NCBI GenBank assembly: GCA_900557355.1
Contig: USSR01000263.1
Location: 1 to 8,763, forward strand
Reading direction: 5' to 3'
Length of the DNA stretch: 8,763 nt
From: an uncultured Bacteroides sp.
Lineage (GTDB): Bacteria > Bacteroidota > Bacteroidia > Bacteroidales > Bacteroidaceae
Of this stretch, positions 1 to 6,448 are shown piece by piece. Positions within the stretch are counted from its first letter, which is position 1. The number at the start of each line of letters is the position of its first letter. The notes beneath the pieces are model-generated. The model made no database searches and was not told the DNA's origin. It was given only the letters and a program-made list of their open reading frames with translations. Both the position numbers and the translations under genes were made by a program.

Positions 1-80
1 CGAAAATTTAGGCAAAGATAAGCATGTAGAAAGCTTATGATTTCCTCGTTTGGACGAGGGTTCGATTCCCTCCAGCTCCA
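1..80 (+). ncRNA. ssrA: tmRNA (ssrA), 3' end only; 5' part lies outside the window
   Basis: This is the 3' end of transfer-messenger RNA, which rescues stalled ribosomes and tags their products for degradation. Visible parts are the hairpin TAAGC (19-23) with GCTTA (33-37) around an ATGTAGAAA loop, the T-arm with stem GAGGG (56-60) and CCCTC (68-72) closing a TTCGATT loop, and the acceptor 3' strand CAGCTCC (73-79) with discriminator A80. That acceptor strand would pair with the usual tmRNA 5' end GGGGCTG, which is not in the window. CCA is not fully encoded (the next bases are CAA), so it must be added after transcription. A tRNA was considered, but the bases upstream of the T-arm do not form anticodon and D arms. 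Confidence 0.9.
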
Positions 81-97
81 CAACATTATAATGAAAA

Positions 98-140
98 GAA
101 GAATCCTGTAATCAATTGAATTACAGGATTCTTTGTTTGT
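98..140 (+). terminator. Intrinsic terminator after ssrA
   Basis: A perfect 14-bp stem (99-112 with 120-133, extended by a G-U pair 98/134) closes a 7-base loop at 113-119. It is followed by the T-rich tract TTTGTTTGT. The stem begins 18 bp after the tmRNA 3' end and is the expected stop for ssrA transcription. Its A-rich left flank means it could also work in the opposite direction, against minus-strand transcripts. Confidence 0.85.
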
Positions 141-228
141 AAATGGTTGAATGAAAGAAAAATGCTTTATATGATAAGCAGTGAAATGCTTTCTTAGGTC
201 AACAAGAATATTTATTGCATGACATTGC

Positions 229-251
229 GCTCTGACAGTTCCTTTCAGAGC
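229..251 (-). terminator. Possible weak terminator or 3' stem-loop of the HTH regulator gene
   Basis: A perfect 7-bp stem GCTCTGA (229-235) with TCAGAGC (245-251) around a 9-base loop overlaps the stop codon of the minus-strand regulator (complement of 245-247). No T-run follows on the minus strand, so it is at best a weak terminator or an mRNA-stabilising end. Readthrough would meet the bidirectional-looking stem at 98-140. Confidence 0.3.
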
Positions 252-1222
252 AGGATATTTACTGCTATATTGTCTATATACTCTCGTTGCTTATTCAGGA
301 ATTCAGCCTGAAGGAGTTCATTGGACTGCGATATGACGGTGCAATACTTCTTCAGAGAATCGATCCACAATTTGTGTCTGGCTGTGATTTCCTTATTCCT
401 TGTATATATCGGGTAACCATAGTGATGCCAGAAAGCAGATTCACTACTGTCATCCCATGTCGTATAAGTAGTGGTACTATTGATGTATAACACTGATAGA
501 TAAATTTCAATTTGAGTTCCGGTGGTATTAATACCTTTATTTATAGTTGTTTCTATATCATCCAAATATTTGTGCAGCTCTACCTTGAGCGTATCCAATT
601 CTATCTCGTTCAACAGTCCTCTCACATAGAAATATTGCATTTCCTTTATCAGATTAAGAAACAGATTATTATCGACTATGAGAGACAGCTTTCTTATTTT
701 AGTATTCAAGAAGCTCATTCTTTCACAGCTTTCTTTAATCTCTTTGGAAATGACTACCTCCGAATATAGATAGTTCAGTGGTACATCTGTCATTTGATGC
801 ATCCATCGGTAATAGATAAATTTGAATAAATGTTCATAGTTTATAAACATGGTGTGCAGAAAATGATTTAGTGTGCAGGTGATTTCGGAATTCTCCGAGT
901 CAATCAAGCGTTGCAGGTAGCTTTCATAGTAGCGAAAAAACTCTAGAAGATTCTTGCTTGGGTTTTGTCTGATTGTACCTATATGATTGAACGCGGCGGC
1001 ATCGCTTTTATCATTACTGATAATCTCATCCAGTGAAAAGTTTAACACCAGAGATAGTTTATAAATCTCTTCCATAGAGAATGGCTTTTCACCTCTCAGT
1101 CTCCTGTAAGCGGATTCTTTGCCAATGTCTAAGACATCCATAAGCAAAGTGACCGGTTTTAAATTTTCCGGCATGATATCCAGAATCTTTGTCAAAACAA
1201 TTTTATTTAAATTCATAGTCAT
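245..1222 (-). CDS. Helix-turn-helix transcriptional regulator, divergent from the fimbrial operon
   Basis: This is a cytoplasmic DNA-binding protein of 325 residues with no signal peptide or membrane segment. The N-terminal residues (about 21-68) read as an XRE-like helix-turn-helix: a first helix near 25-33, the recognition stretch KESAYRRLRG at 35-44, then PFSMEEIYKLSLVLNFSLDEI-type helices to about 67. The remaining ~250 residues are mostly helical, rich in Leu, Tyr and Lys, and I do not recognise them as a named domain; they may serve dimerisation or signal sensing. Two in-frame starts lie 6 bp apart (1222 and 1216), neither with a clear ribosome-binding site. The gene lies tail to tail with ssrA and head to head with the fimbrial operon, so local control of those genes is the natural inference. 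Its lower GC than the downstream genes is visible by eye. Confidence 0.85.
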   Translation of the reverse strand: MTMNLNKIVLTKILDIMPENLKPVTLLMDVLDIGKESAYRRLRGEKPFSMEEIYKLSLVLNFSLDEIISNDKSDAAAFNHIGTIRQNPSKNLLEFFRYYESYLQRLIDSENSEITCTLNHFLHTMFINYEHLFKFIYYRWMHQMTDVPLNYLYSEVVISKEIKESCERMSFLNTKIRKLSLIVDNNLFLNLIKEMQYFYVRGLLNEIELDTLKVELHKYLDDIETTINKGINTTGTQIEIYLSVLYINSTTTYTTWDDSSESAFWHHYGYPIYTRNKEITARHKLWIDSLKKYCTVISQSNELLQAEFLNKQREYIDNIAVNILL

Positions 1223-1295
1223 GAGTCAATGTATTATTAAATATTGTAAATATGAAAATTAAGCATCTAAATATAAAACGACAGCAATAATGTTT

Positions 1296-1313
1296 AGTTC
1301 GATAATTTGAACA
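1296..1313. promoter_or_regulatory. Candidate operator, regulator-proximal dyad
   Basis: The imperfect palindrome GTTCGATAATTTGAAC (1297-1312) has outer arms GTTC/GAAC, a G-T mismatch at the next position, then A-T. It lies about 75-90 bp upstream of the HTH regulator start and shares AGTTCGA with the site at 1450-1468. A role as a binding site for the neighbouring regulator is inference only. Confidence 0.25.
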
Positions 1314-1449
1314 ATAATTTCCCGTTTTTTCAAAAAGTGAAATAGGTTCTTTTCGCTTGTTTATTATAATCCCAGTTATTGTGTCATTTATTAGTGTATG
1401 TTTTATGTTTCCGTAAACAAAGTAGATTAAACGTCTCAAATACTATCAT

Positions 1450-1468
1450 ACAGTTCGAATGTAACTGT
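1450..1468. promoter_or_regulatory. Candidate operator, operon-proximal dyad
   Basis: ACAGTT (1450-1455) and AACTGT (1463-1468) form perfect 6-bp arms around a 7-bp spacer, giving 19 bp of symmetry, a size that suits a dimeric HTH protein. It is 70-90 bp before the 1539 start of the first operon gene and contains AGTTCGA, also present at 1296-1302. A repeated 7-mer within 280 bp is not rare by chance, so this is only a candidate. Confidence 0.3.
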
Positions 1469-1538
1469 TTTCTTTGTAATACGGACATTTTAGACTAATT
1501 ATATGAAGCTCCAGAAATTAAATATTAGAGGGAGAATT

Positions 1539-2186
1539 ATGAATATAGCCAAATGGCGATATAAATTAGAGATTTTTAAAGTAAAGAAGTTTCTATGTGT
1601 AATGATGCTTTTTGTTCTTGCTGTTAGGGTAGCTTATTCGGAAAATGTCGGACAAGAAACGAAAACAATAAACAATATGCCTGCATATCTTACTATTGGT
1701 ACTAATCTACTATATTGGGCGGCACTTGCACCAAATGTAACTGCCGAGTATTATTTCCCGGACAGTCATTGGTCTATATCGGGCACCTTTACTATGCCTT
1801 GGTGGAAAAGGAAATCCAAACACCAGTATTATCAGATCAGGCAATACCTTGCGGAAGGCCGATATTGGCTGAACAGCAAGGCTGCCGGAAGGAAACATTT
1901 TCTGGGAGCCAATATCCATGGTGGTATCTATGATCTCGAAAATAAGAAAACGGGATATTATGGTGAGTTCATAGGAACGAGTCTCACCTATGGATACAGT
2001 CTTAACTTGAATGGGAAGATGTCATTGGAGTTCACTATTGGTGGAGGATATATATTCACGAATTATGATAAATATTTGCCTGTAGATAACCGCTACGTAT
2101 ACCAATCGAGGCATAAGACGCATTATTGGGGAGTGACAAAAGCGGGTATCACTCTGATATGGAATATTCTGTATCAGAAAAGGTGA
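1539..2186 (+). CDS. DUF3575-type outer-membrane beta-barrel protein
   Basis: The predicted product is a 215-residue envelope protein. From the 1539 start it has a positively charged N-region, a hydrophobic core at about 18-32 and a likely signal peptidase I site AYS|EN near residue 34. The mature part carries features I associate with DUF3575: NLLYWAALAPNVTAEYYF, then MPWW, a YYQIRQYLAEGRYWL block, and alternating aromatic/glycine strands (GYYGEF, LTYGYSL, GGGYIFTNYDKYLP) up to a final strand GITLIW, as in a small outer-membrane barrel. Such proteins often lie beside fimbrillin genes in Bacteroidales; a role in anchoring or assembling the fimbria is inferred from that. I prefer ATG 1539 because GAGGGAG sits just upstream and it gives a shorter N-region; ATG 1503 in the same frame would add 12 residues. 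The next gene starts 14 bp after the stop. Confidence 0.85.
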   Translation: MNIAKWRYKLEIFKVKKFLCVMMLFVLAVRVAYSENVGQETKTINNMPAYLTIGTNLLYWAALAPNVTAEYYFPDSHWSISGTFTMPWWKRKSKHQYYQIRQYLAEGRYWLNSKAAGRKHFLGANIHGGIYDLENKKTGYYGEFIGTSLTYGYSLNLNGKMSLEFTIGGGYIFTNYDKYLPVDNRYVYQSRHKTHYWGVTKAGITLIWNILYQKR

Positions 2187-2200
2187 ACTAATCTTTTATA

Positions 2201-3208
2201 ATGAATAAGACTAGACGATATGAATATTGGTTTTATATACTTGTTTTGACTGTTTTTATAAGTTGTAGAAAGGATTTATATTACGAGCATTTCAAGGAGG
2301 TAGACTTGCATCTGGAGATCACTTATTCCTTGGATTGGCACTTGCCATGTGATGAAAACTGGAATGAGAAATGGCCTGCCGAGTGGACGGTAGATTGGGA
2401 TAGGATGCTGCCTCGGGTACCGGAAGGAGTCAGGCTCCATGTTTTCGACTACGGCGATAAGACTCCCATTTCAAGTCACAATTTCGAGCATCATGGCGGT
2501 CGTGTGGCAATCAATAGCGGACGTTATGATATGCTATTGTACAATAATGATACGGAAGGGATCATCTTTGAGAATATGCATGCGGTAAACGAAGCGGTTG
2601 CAACTACCCGTACCCGAACGCGTTCGGCATCCTATTCGAACAAGTATCCCGATGAGTTGACCGCTAATGTCCCGGATATGCTGTTTGCCGCATTTCTGTC
2701 CGAACAAGAATTAGTGAAAAATGAAGATGAAGAGACAACCTATGCGAGGATGAAGGTCGAACTGGCTCCTAGAACGTGGACCTACCTGATCAGATATGAA
2801 TTCATTTCAGGCCGGGAGTATGTTTCCGAAGCCCGTGCCTACTTATCGGGGATGGCAGGGAAAGTTTCTTTGAAAGATGGACATACCGACAACGACAAAG
2901 TAGTCACCCTGTTGCTCGATTGCTATACCTGTGATTACGGCGTCGAAACCATTGCTCGTTCTTTCGGGCGATCGGAGACGGCCGCCACGCATAAACTTGT
3001 GCTGGAATTGAAACTGATGAGTGGTAAAGTTAAAATGGTGGAGTTTGATGTCACTGATCAAGTTAGCAGGCAACCCCAGGGAGGAGTCATTGTTGTCAAT
3101 GGCATTGTGGTCACTCCTGAAGAAGGAGAAAGACCCGGCGGCTCCGGATTCGACGGGGATGTGAACGATTGGGAAGAAAATGTAGATGTGGATATTCCCA
3201 TCTCATAA
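2201..3208 (+). CDS. DUF5119-type fimbria-associated lipoprotein
   Basis: The product is a 335-residue predicted lipoprotein with a short hydrophobic segment (about 10-21) ending in the lipobox-like VFIS-Cys22. The mature start CRKDLYYEH is typical of the DUF5119 family of Bacteroidales, which accompanies DUF3575 and fimbrillin genes. Then come a beta-rich segment with LHVFDYGDK (about 80-88), RYDMLLYNND (near 108-117), and an unusual run TTRTRTRSAS near 135-144. The C-terminal half ends in FDVTDQV, GGVIVVNG and an acidic tail with DVNDWEENVDVD. The tail resembles the fimbrillin C-terminal pattern (Val-x-x-Trp and acidic residues), so it may adopt a fimbrillin-like two-domain fold. Its role is unproven; an anchor, regulator of assembly or minor subunit are all possible. 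The base composition is richer in GC than the flanking intergenic DNA. Confidence 0.85.
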   Translation: MNKTRRYEYWFYILVLTVFISCRKDLYYEHFKEVDLHLEITYSLDWHLPCDENWNEKWPAEWTVDWDRMLPRVPEGVRLHVFDYGDKTPISSHNFEHHGGRVAINSGRYDMLLYNNDTEGIIFENMHAVNEAVATTRTRTRSASYSNKYPDELTANVPDMLFAAFLSEQELVKNEDEETTYARMKVELAPRTWTYLIRYEFISGREYVSEARAYLSGMAGKVSLKDGHTDNDKVVTLLLDCYTCDYGVETIARSFGRSETAATHKLVLELKLMSGKVKMVEFDVTDQVSRQPQGGVIVVNGIVVTPEEGERPGGSGFDGDVNDWEENVDVDIPIS

Positions 3209-3219
3209 ATATAAATAAG

Positions 3220-3234
3220 TAATTAATTTAATTA
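3220..3234. repeat. AT-only dyad ahead of the first fimbrillin gene
   Basis: TAATTAA and TTAATTA flank a single T, giving a perfect 15-bp palindrome of A and T only, 25 bp before the preferred start at 3259. It may help keep the translation start region unpaired or may be chance in AT-rich DNA. Confidence 0.25.
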
Positions 3235-3258
3235 TTGAATCCATTTAAAAAAGAAAGA

Positions 3259-4260
3259 ATGATGAGAAAAACCAATTTGTTTGCTGTTTTAACAGCAGTT
3301 GTTGCATTGACGTTTACCGCATGCACCAATATCGAAGATGTGGCAATGCCAGAGCAGAAAGTGCTGGACTTTTCTGTTTTTGCCAACAAGAACACACGTG
3401 CAGCTGAAACGGGCAGCACGCTCAAGACTGATGGGAAAGCATTCGGAGTCTGGGGGTATTCTACTTTTGAAACCGTGGATACTGATGTATTCCTGAATCA
3501 GGAAGTGAAGTATAATGGAACTACAAGTGTATGGGAATATTCGCCTTTGAAATACTGGGATACGCGTTCGTCCTATGAGTTCTATGCTTATTATCCTTAT
3601 AAAGCCAGTGGAGTGACTATCGATGATAATAAAAACATCACCGTTACAGATTTCACCGTAGAACCTTTAGTTGCCAATCACGTAGACTTGATGCTTGCAG
3701 ACAAAGTGACACGATTGGCCAATGCTCCTGTCAATCAGGTTACTTTTAACTTTAATCATTTACTGTCGAATATCAATCTTTCCTTTAAGAAAGATGTTGG
3801 CATTGCTGAAACTAAGGTTACATTGAAGACAGTGAAGATTTACGGGATGAGTAAAAAAGGTACTTTTGTTCAGTCGCAGGTACCTGAATGGGCTATATCC
3901 GATACTGATTTTGTAGGAGCAAGCGATTCAAATCTGGAGAACCTGGCAAGTGACAATGTACTTGATGTTGCTACAGCAGTAACGTTTAACGATATGCTGT
4001 TCATTCCGCAGAATACGAACAGTGTGAAAGTGGATGTCACTTACAATCTTGGTGAATCAGGAGCTGAACAGCCGTTCACAAGGACGCTCGACCTTAGTTA
4101 TGACACTTCGGACAGAACATACAATCCGGCTGCGTGGGGACAGAACCAGAAAATAACGTATAATTTCATTATCAGTGCCAATGCGATAGAATTCGGTGAT
4201 CCTACAGTAGAAGATTGGACAACAACAATCCCGGATGTAGAAGTTCCTTCTATCAATTAA
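3259..4260 (+). CDS. Fimbrillin family lipoprotein, candidate major shaft subunit
   Basis: The product has 333 residues and features of the Mfa1/FimA (type V pilus) superfamily of Bacteroidales. The signal peptide ends in a lipobox TFTA-Cys22. Residues 45-48 read NTRA, so cleavage after Arg47 would free the mature N-terminus. The conserved block SPLKYWDTRSSYEFYAYYPY follows near residues 95-114, then the N-domain motif FNFNHLLSNINLSF, FNDMLFIPQ, and the C-terminal strand set KITYNF...IEFGDPTVEDW. It is the first of three tandem fimbrillin genes and the only one followed by a long gap with an inverted repeat, which fits a more highly expressed subunit. I chose ATG 3259 (or 3262) after AAGAAAG rather than TTG 3235, because a signal peptide starting MMRKTN or MRKTN is normal in length and charge. 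Polymer role is inferred from family knowledge. Confidence 0.88.
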   Translation: MMRKTNLFAVLTAVVALTFTACTNIEDVAMPEQKVLDFSVFANKNTRAAETGSTLKTDGKAFGVWGYSTFETVDTDVFLNQEVKYNGTTSVWEYSPLKYWDTRSSYEFYAYYPYKASGVTIDDNKNITVTDFTVEPLVANHVDLMLADKVTRLANAPVNQVTFNFNHLLSNINLSFKKDVGIAETKVTLKTVKIYGMSKKGTFVQSQVPEWAISDTDFVGASDSNLENLASDNVLDVATAVTFNDMLFIPQNTNSVKVDVTYNLGESGAEQPFTRTLDLSYDTSDRTYNPAAWGQNQKITYNFIISANAIEFGDPTVEDWTTTIPDVEVPSIN

Positions 4261-4280
4261 TGATGAGAGAATATTAATCC

Positions 4281-4364
4281 CTGTCATTCTGTGCTTTCCG
4301 GGCGGTTCCTTCTCTGGCATGAATACACGGAAAAGAGAATTTTCGGTCACGCCCAGAATGACAG
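4281..4364. repeat. Long-armed inverted repeat in the 157-bp gap after the first fimbrillin gene
   Basis: Perfect 11-bp arms CTGTCATTCTG (4281-4291) and CAGAATGACAG (4354-4364) enclose 62 bases with shorter complementary pieces (TTTCCG 4295-4300 with CGGAAA 4328-4333; TTCTCT 4310-4315 with AGAGAA 4334-4339). There is no T-run after the outer arm, so this is not a standard intrinsic terminator. It could be an mRNA 3' stabiliser or processing site that sets different levels of upstream and downstream subunits, a partial attenuator, or a small interspersed repeat. The rest of the gap (4261-4417) holds no gene. Confidence 0.55.
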
Positions 4365-4391
4365 ATACTCCGTTATATACTGATTAAGATG

Positions 4392-4407
4392 TATTATTTG
4401 AATAATA
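4392..4407. repeat. AT-only dyad ahead of the second fimbrillin gene
   Basis: TATTATT and AATAATA flank TG, a perfect 7-bp-arm palindrome 10 bp before the start at 4418. A similar A/T-only dyad precedes the first fimbrillin gene. Function unknown; low complexity makes chance plausible. Confidence 0.2.
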
Positions 4408-4417
4408 GAAAAGAAGA

Positions 4418-5412
4418 ATGGATAGTATAATGAAAAAAACAGCTTTCATTATAGGTTTAATATCATTATTGACCGCCTGCAATAGTGGAAGTGATGACTG
4501 CTTTATGGAGCTTCCCGACACTCCTGCCGGAAAAGCTTCCATATCTTTTGACGGTGCCCGGACACGTGCATCCCTAAATACTATATCGAGTACCTTTGCT
4601 CTTTACGGAACCGCAACGGATGCCGGCAATACTTCGGTCGTTTTCAATAATCAGAAGATAGAGTATAATAACGAGAGTACCCTCTGGGTTTATTCCCCAT
4701 TGAAATATTGGAATACACAAGCCGATCACAAGTTCGGAGCTTATGCTCCTTATAATTCCTCCCGGAATTTCTCATTCAATCCGGAAGGATTTCCGATGAT
4801 AACAGGTTTCATGGTAAGTCAGAATGTTGACAATCAGGAATCTCTCTTGCTTTCGCATCCGGTTGACCGGGAGGTAAGAGCAGGTGGCTTGGATATGTCC
4901 CCGGTGGTATTTACATTCGACCCGGCGCTGACAAGAATTAATTTTAGAATAAAGAAAGAATCTTCCCTGACTGATGCGCTCAAGATGCGCTTCACTTAAA
5001 CGTATTGCGTATGTATAACCTGAAATCATCCGGTAATTGTACCCATAACGGCAACCGGATCATTTGGGACACATCATCCGCCCCAACAAATACCTTTGGA
5101 TACAGTACAGGATTTACAAACCCACAGGAAGTTTCATACGAAGGAATTATTGCCTGGGAAGATGGTGCTTTGATGGTACCTCAACAGATTTCCGGTATCA
5201 CAGTATATTTGAGCTATACACGTCGGCACAATGACCTGACCTATTCGTATGATAAGGATAATATAATTCTGCCCGGAGCAGACTGGCAACCCGGTCAACA
5301 AATAACCTATGTATTGACACTTAAACCCGAAAATTATATTGAAATAGGTGAACCTATCGTGGAACCGTGGATTGACAGTCCATCAGGAGGTGGCACCATC
5401 ATTGTAAATTAA
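4418..5412 (+). pseudogene. Fimbrillin family lipoprotein gene split by a single-base frameshift
   Basis: Two reading frames make up one fimbrillin gene. The first (4418-4999, 193 residues) has a signal peptide with lipobox LLTA-Cys21, a TRA site (Arg50), and the block YSPLKYWNTQADHKFGAYAPY. It stops at TAA 4997-4999. The second, in the -1 frame, is open from 4975 to 5412 and holds the C-terminal half (DGALMVPQQISGITVYLSY, then QQITYVL...IEIGEPIVEPW). Adding one T or A at about 4996-5000 joins them into 331 residues, close to the 333 and 336 of its neighbours, and makes RFTLNVLRMYNL align without gaps to KVTLKTVKIYGM of the upstream fimbrillin. As read, the first half would be exported but lacks the C-terminal domain; the second half has no signal peptide. 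It may be a true mutation or a sequencing/assembly error. The next gene starts 10 bp after the stop. A second in-frame start at 4430 is possible. Confidence 0.8.
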
Positions 5413-5422
5413 ACTATGGAGT

Positions 5423-6433
5423 ATGAAAGAATCTATTATTTTAAAATATATATGGTTATTATCCGGTAACTTCATGATTGCCATATTGTTGGCGGCGTGT
5501 AACGGCAGTAATATAATCCCTGATAATCCGGATGAAGAAATAGAGATTATTCCCGAACGTTCCATCACTTTCAGTTTGGGGACGGCTACGCGTGCTCTGC
5601 CTGTCACTCAATTGCGTGGCGAGAGCTTTGGTGTGAAGGCTTATATACTGGATAACCTATGGGCTGCAGCAGGATATAATGCAAAGCCGGACACTGATTG
5701 GAATAATGTGAGGATTGACTGTAGTGATTCGGGAGTCTGTACGTATGCCCCTATCCAGTCATGGCTGGATAACAAATACTACACATTTTTCGGTTATTAT
5801 CCGTATAATACCCCCGGTGTAACTGTTTCCGATGCAAATCACGAATCGACACCTTACATAGAGTATCGTCTGTCGGCCAATGACCCGACGCAACATCAGG
5901 ATGTCATGGTTGCGTCAACATTCGACTGTACGGCATTGAATACCGGTCAGGTCAGGATGCAATTTTCGCATATACTTTTCTGCATCAATATCGCAGTGAA
6001 TAATTATCGTGATGAGGCCATCCGGTTGAATAATGTGATATGTCGGTTTACATCCCCTTTATACAGCACATATAGGATAAAGATGGATAAAAGCGAACCG
6101 GATACCGGCGGAACCATCACCAATGCGTCTTACCTGATGGCAAGCAGCGTGAATGTATCCAATACATCGGCAACAGGGGCGATAAATATCACGGATGCCG
6201 ATCGGTTCTTAATGCTGATTCCGCAGCGAGGTTTGCAGGGGACTATTTCTTTCGATGTCACTCAGGGCGGACAAACGACTACGAAAGTGGTTGAATTCAA
6301 CGACCCCGACACGGAGTATCGCGCAGGATATAGGTATACATTCACGCTCTATTTCGTAGGAGATGCCATTCATCTCAGAATCATTCGAAATAATGAGTGG
6401 AATGATAATAATAGTGAAATAGAATTTGATTAA
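5423..6433 (+). CDS. Fimbrillin family lipoprotein, candidate minor subunit
   Basis: The predicted lipoprotein has 336 residues. The N-terminus is longer than in its neighbours (hydrophobic core about 10-25) and ends in the lipobox ILLAA-Cys26. An Asp/Glu-rich linker leads to SITFSLGTATRALP, with the maturation-type Arg57-Ala58. The fimbrillin block is present in diverged form as APIQSWLDNKYYTFFGYYPY (about 109-128). Further family features are QFSHILFCINIAV, DRFLMLIPQRGLQGTISFDV, and a C-terminal strand set YRYTFTLYF...IRNNEW followed by an acidic end. It is less like the other two fimbrillins, whose C-terminal IEFG/IEIG-x-P-x-VE-x-W signature is altered here, which suggests a different position in the fimbria. 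It lies 10 bp after the frameshifted gene and 15 bp before the large tip-like gene, and is probably co-transcribed with them. Confidence 0.86.
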   Translation: MKESIILKYIWLLSGNFMIAILLAACNGSNIIPDNPDEEIEIIPERSITFSLGTATRALPVTQLRGESFGVKAYILDNLWAAAGYNAKPDTDWNNVRIDCSDSGVCTYAPIQSWLDNKYYTFFGYYPYNTPGVTVSDANHESTPYIEYRLSANDPTQHQDVMVASTFDCTALNTGQVRMQFSHILFCINIAVNNYRDEAIRLNNVICRFTSPLYSTYRIKMDKSEPDTGGTITNASYLMASSVNVSNTSATGAINITDADRFLMLIPQRGLQGTISFDVTQGGQTTTKVVEFNDPDTEYRAGYRYTFTLYFVGDAIHLRIIRNNEWNDNNSEIEFD

Positions 6434-6448
6434 GGAAGGTTTGATTTA

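Larger units (their letters stand above)
1223..1502. promoter_or_regulatory. Divergent intergenic region, probable promoters for regulator and fimbrial operon
   Basis: This AT-rich, non-coding stretch separates the two divergent transcription units and must hold both promoters. I looked for the Bacteroides consensus (TTTG about 20 bp before TAnnTTTG) and found only partial matches: TTTCTTTG at 1469-1476 on the plus strand and TATATTTA on the minus strand (complement of about 1268-1275), neither with a good upstream box. No long inverted repeats typical of invertible promoters are visible. Two candidate operators are listed separately. Confidence 0.5.

Noticed and set aside
153..193. Repeated AATGCTTT (161-168 and 185-192) and a weak TGCTT/AAGCA hairpin as a small RNA or att site
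   Set aside because: The repeats are short and AT-rich, with no promoter or partner copy visible.
1203..1439. Minus-strand frame of 78 codons across the divergent promoter region
   Set aside because: Low-complexity composition, overlap with the regulator start and no recognisable motif; it reads as chance.
1469..1476. TTTCTTTG as a -7 promoter element for the operon
   Set aside because: It differs from TAnnTTTG at the second base and lacks a TTTG about 20 bp upstream.
1223..1502. Invertible promoter, common ahead of Bacteroides surface loci
   Set aside because: I found no pair of inverted repeats of convincing length flanking this region, only short dyads; no invertase gene is in the window.
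3235..3258. TTG start for the first fimbrillin gene
   Set aside because: ATG 3259 and 3262 follow a purine-rich leader and give a standard lipoprotein signal peptide; the TTG extension adds nothing recognisable.
4995..5001. CTTAAAC as a programmed -1 frameshift heptamer
   Set aside because: The incoming frame reads ACT TAA ACG, so the heptamer is not in the required phase for tandem slippage, and no downstream pseudoknot was noted. A simple base deletion explains the data better.
4985..5005. Phase variation by slipped-strand mispairing in the split fimbrillin gene
   Set aside because: The longest homopolymer at the lesion is three bases, too short for the usual high-frequency slippage.
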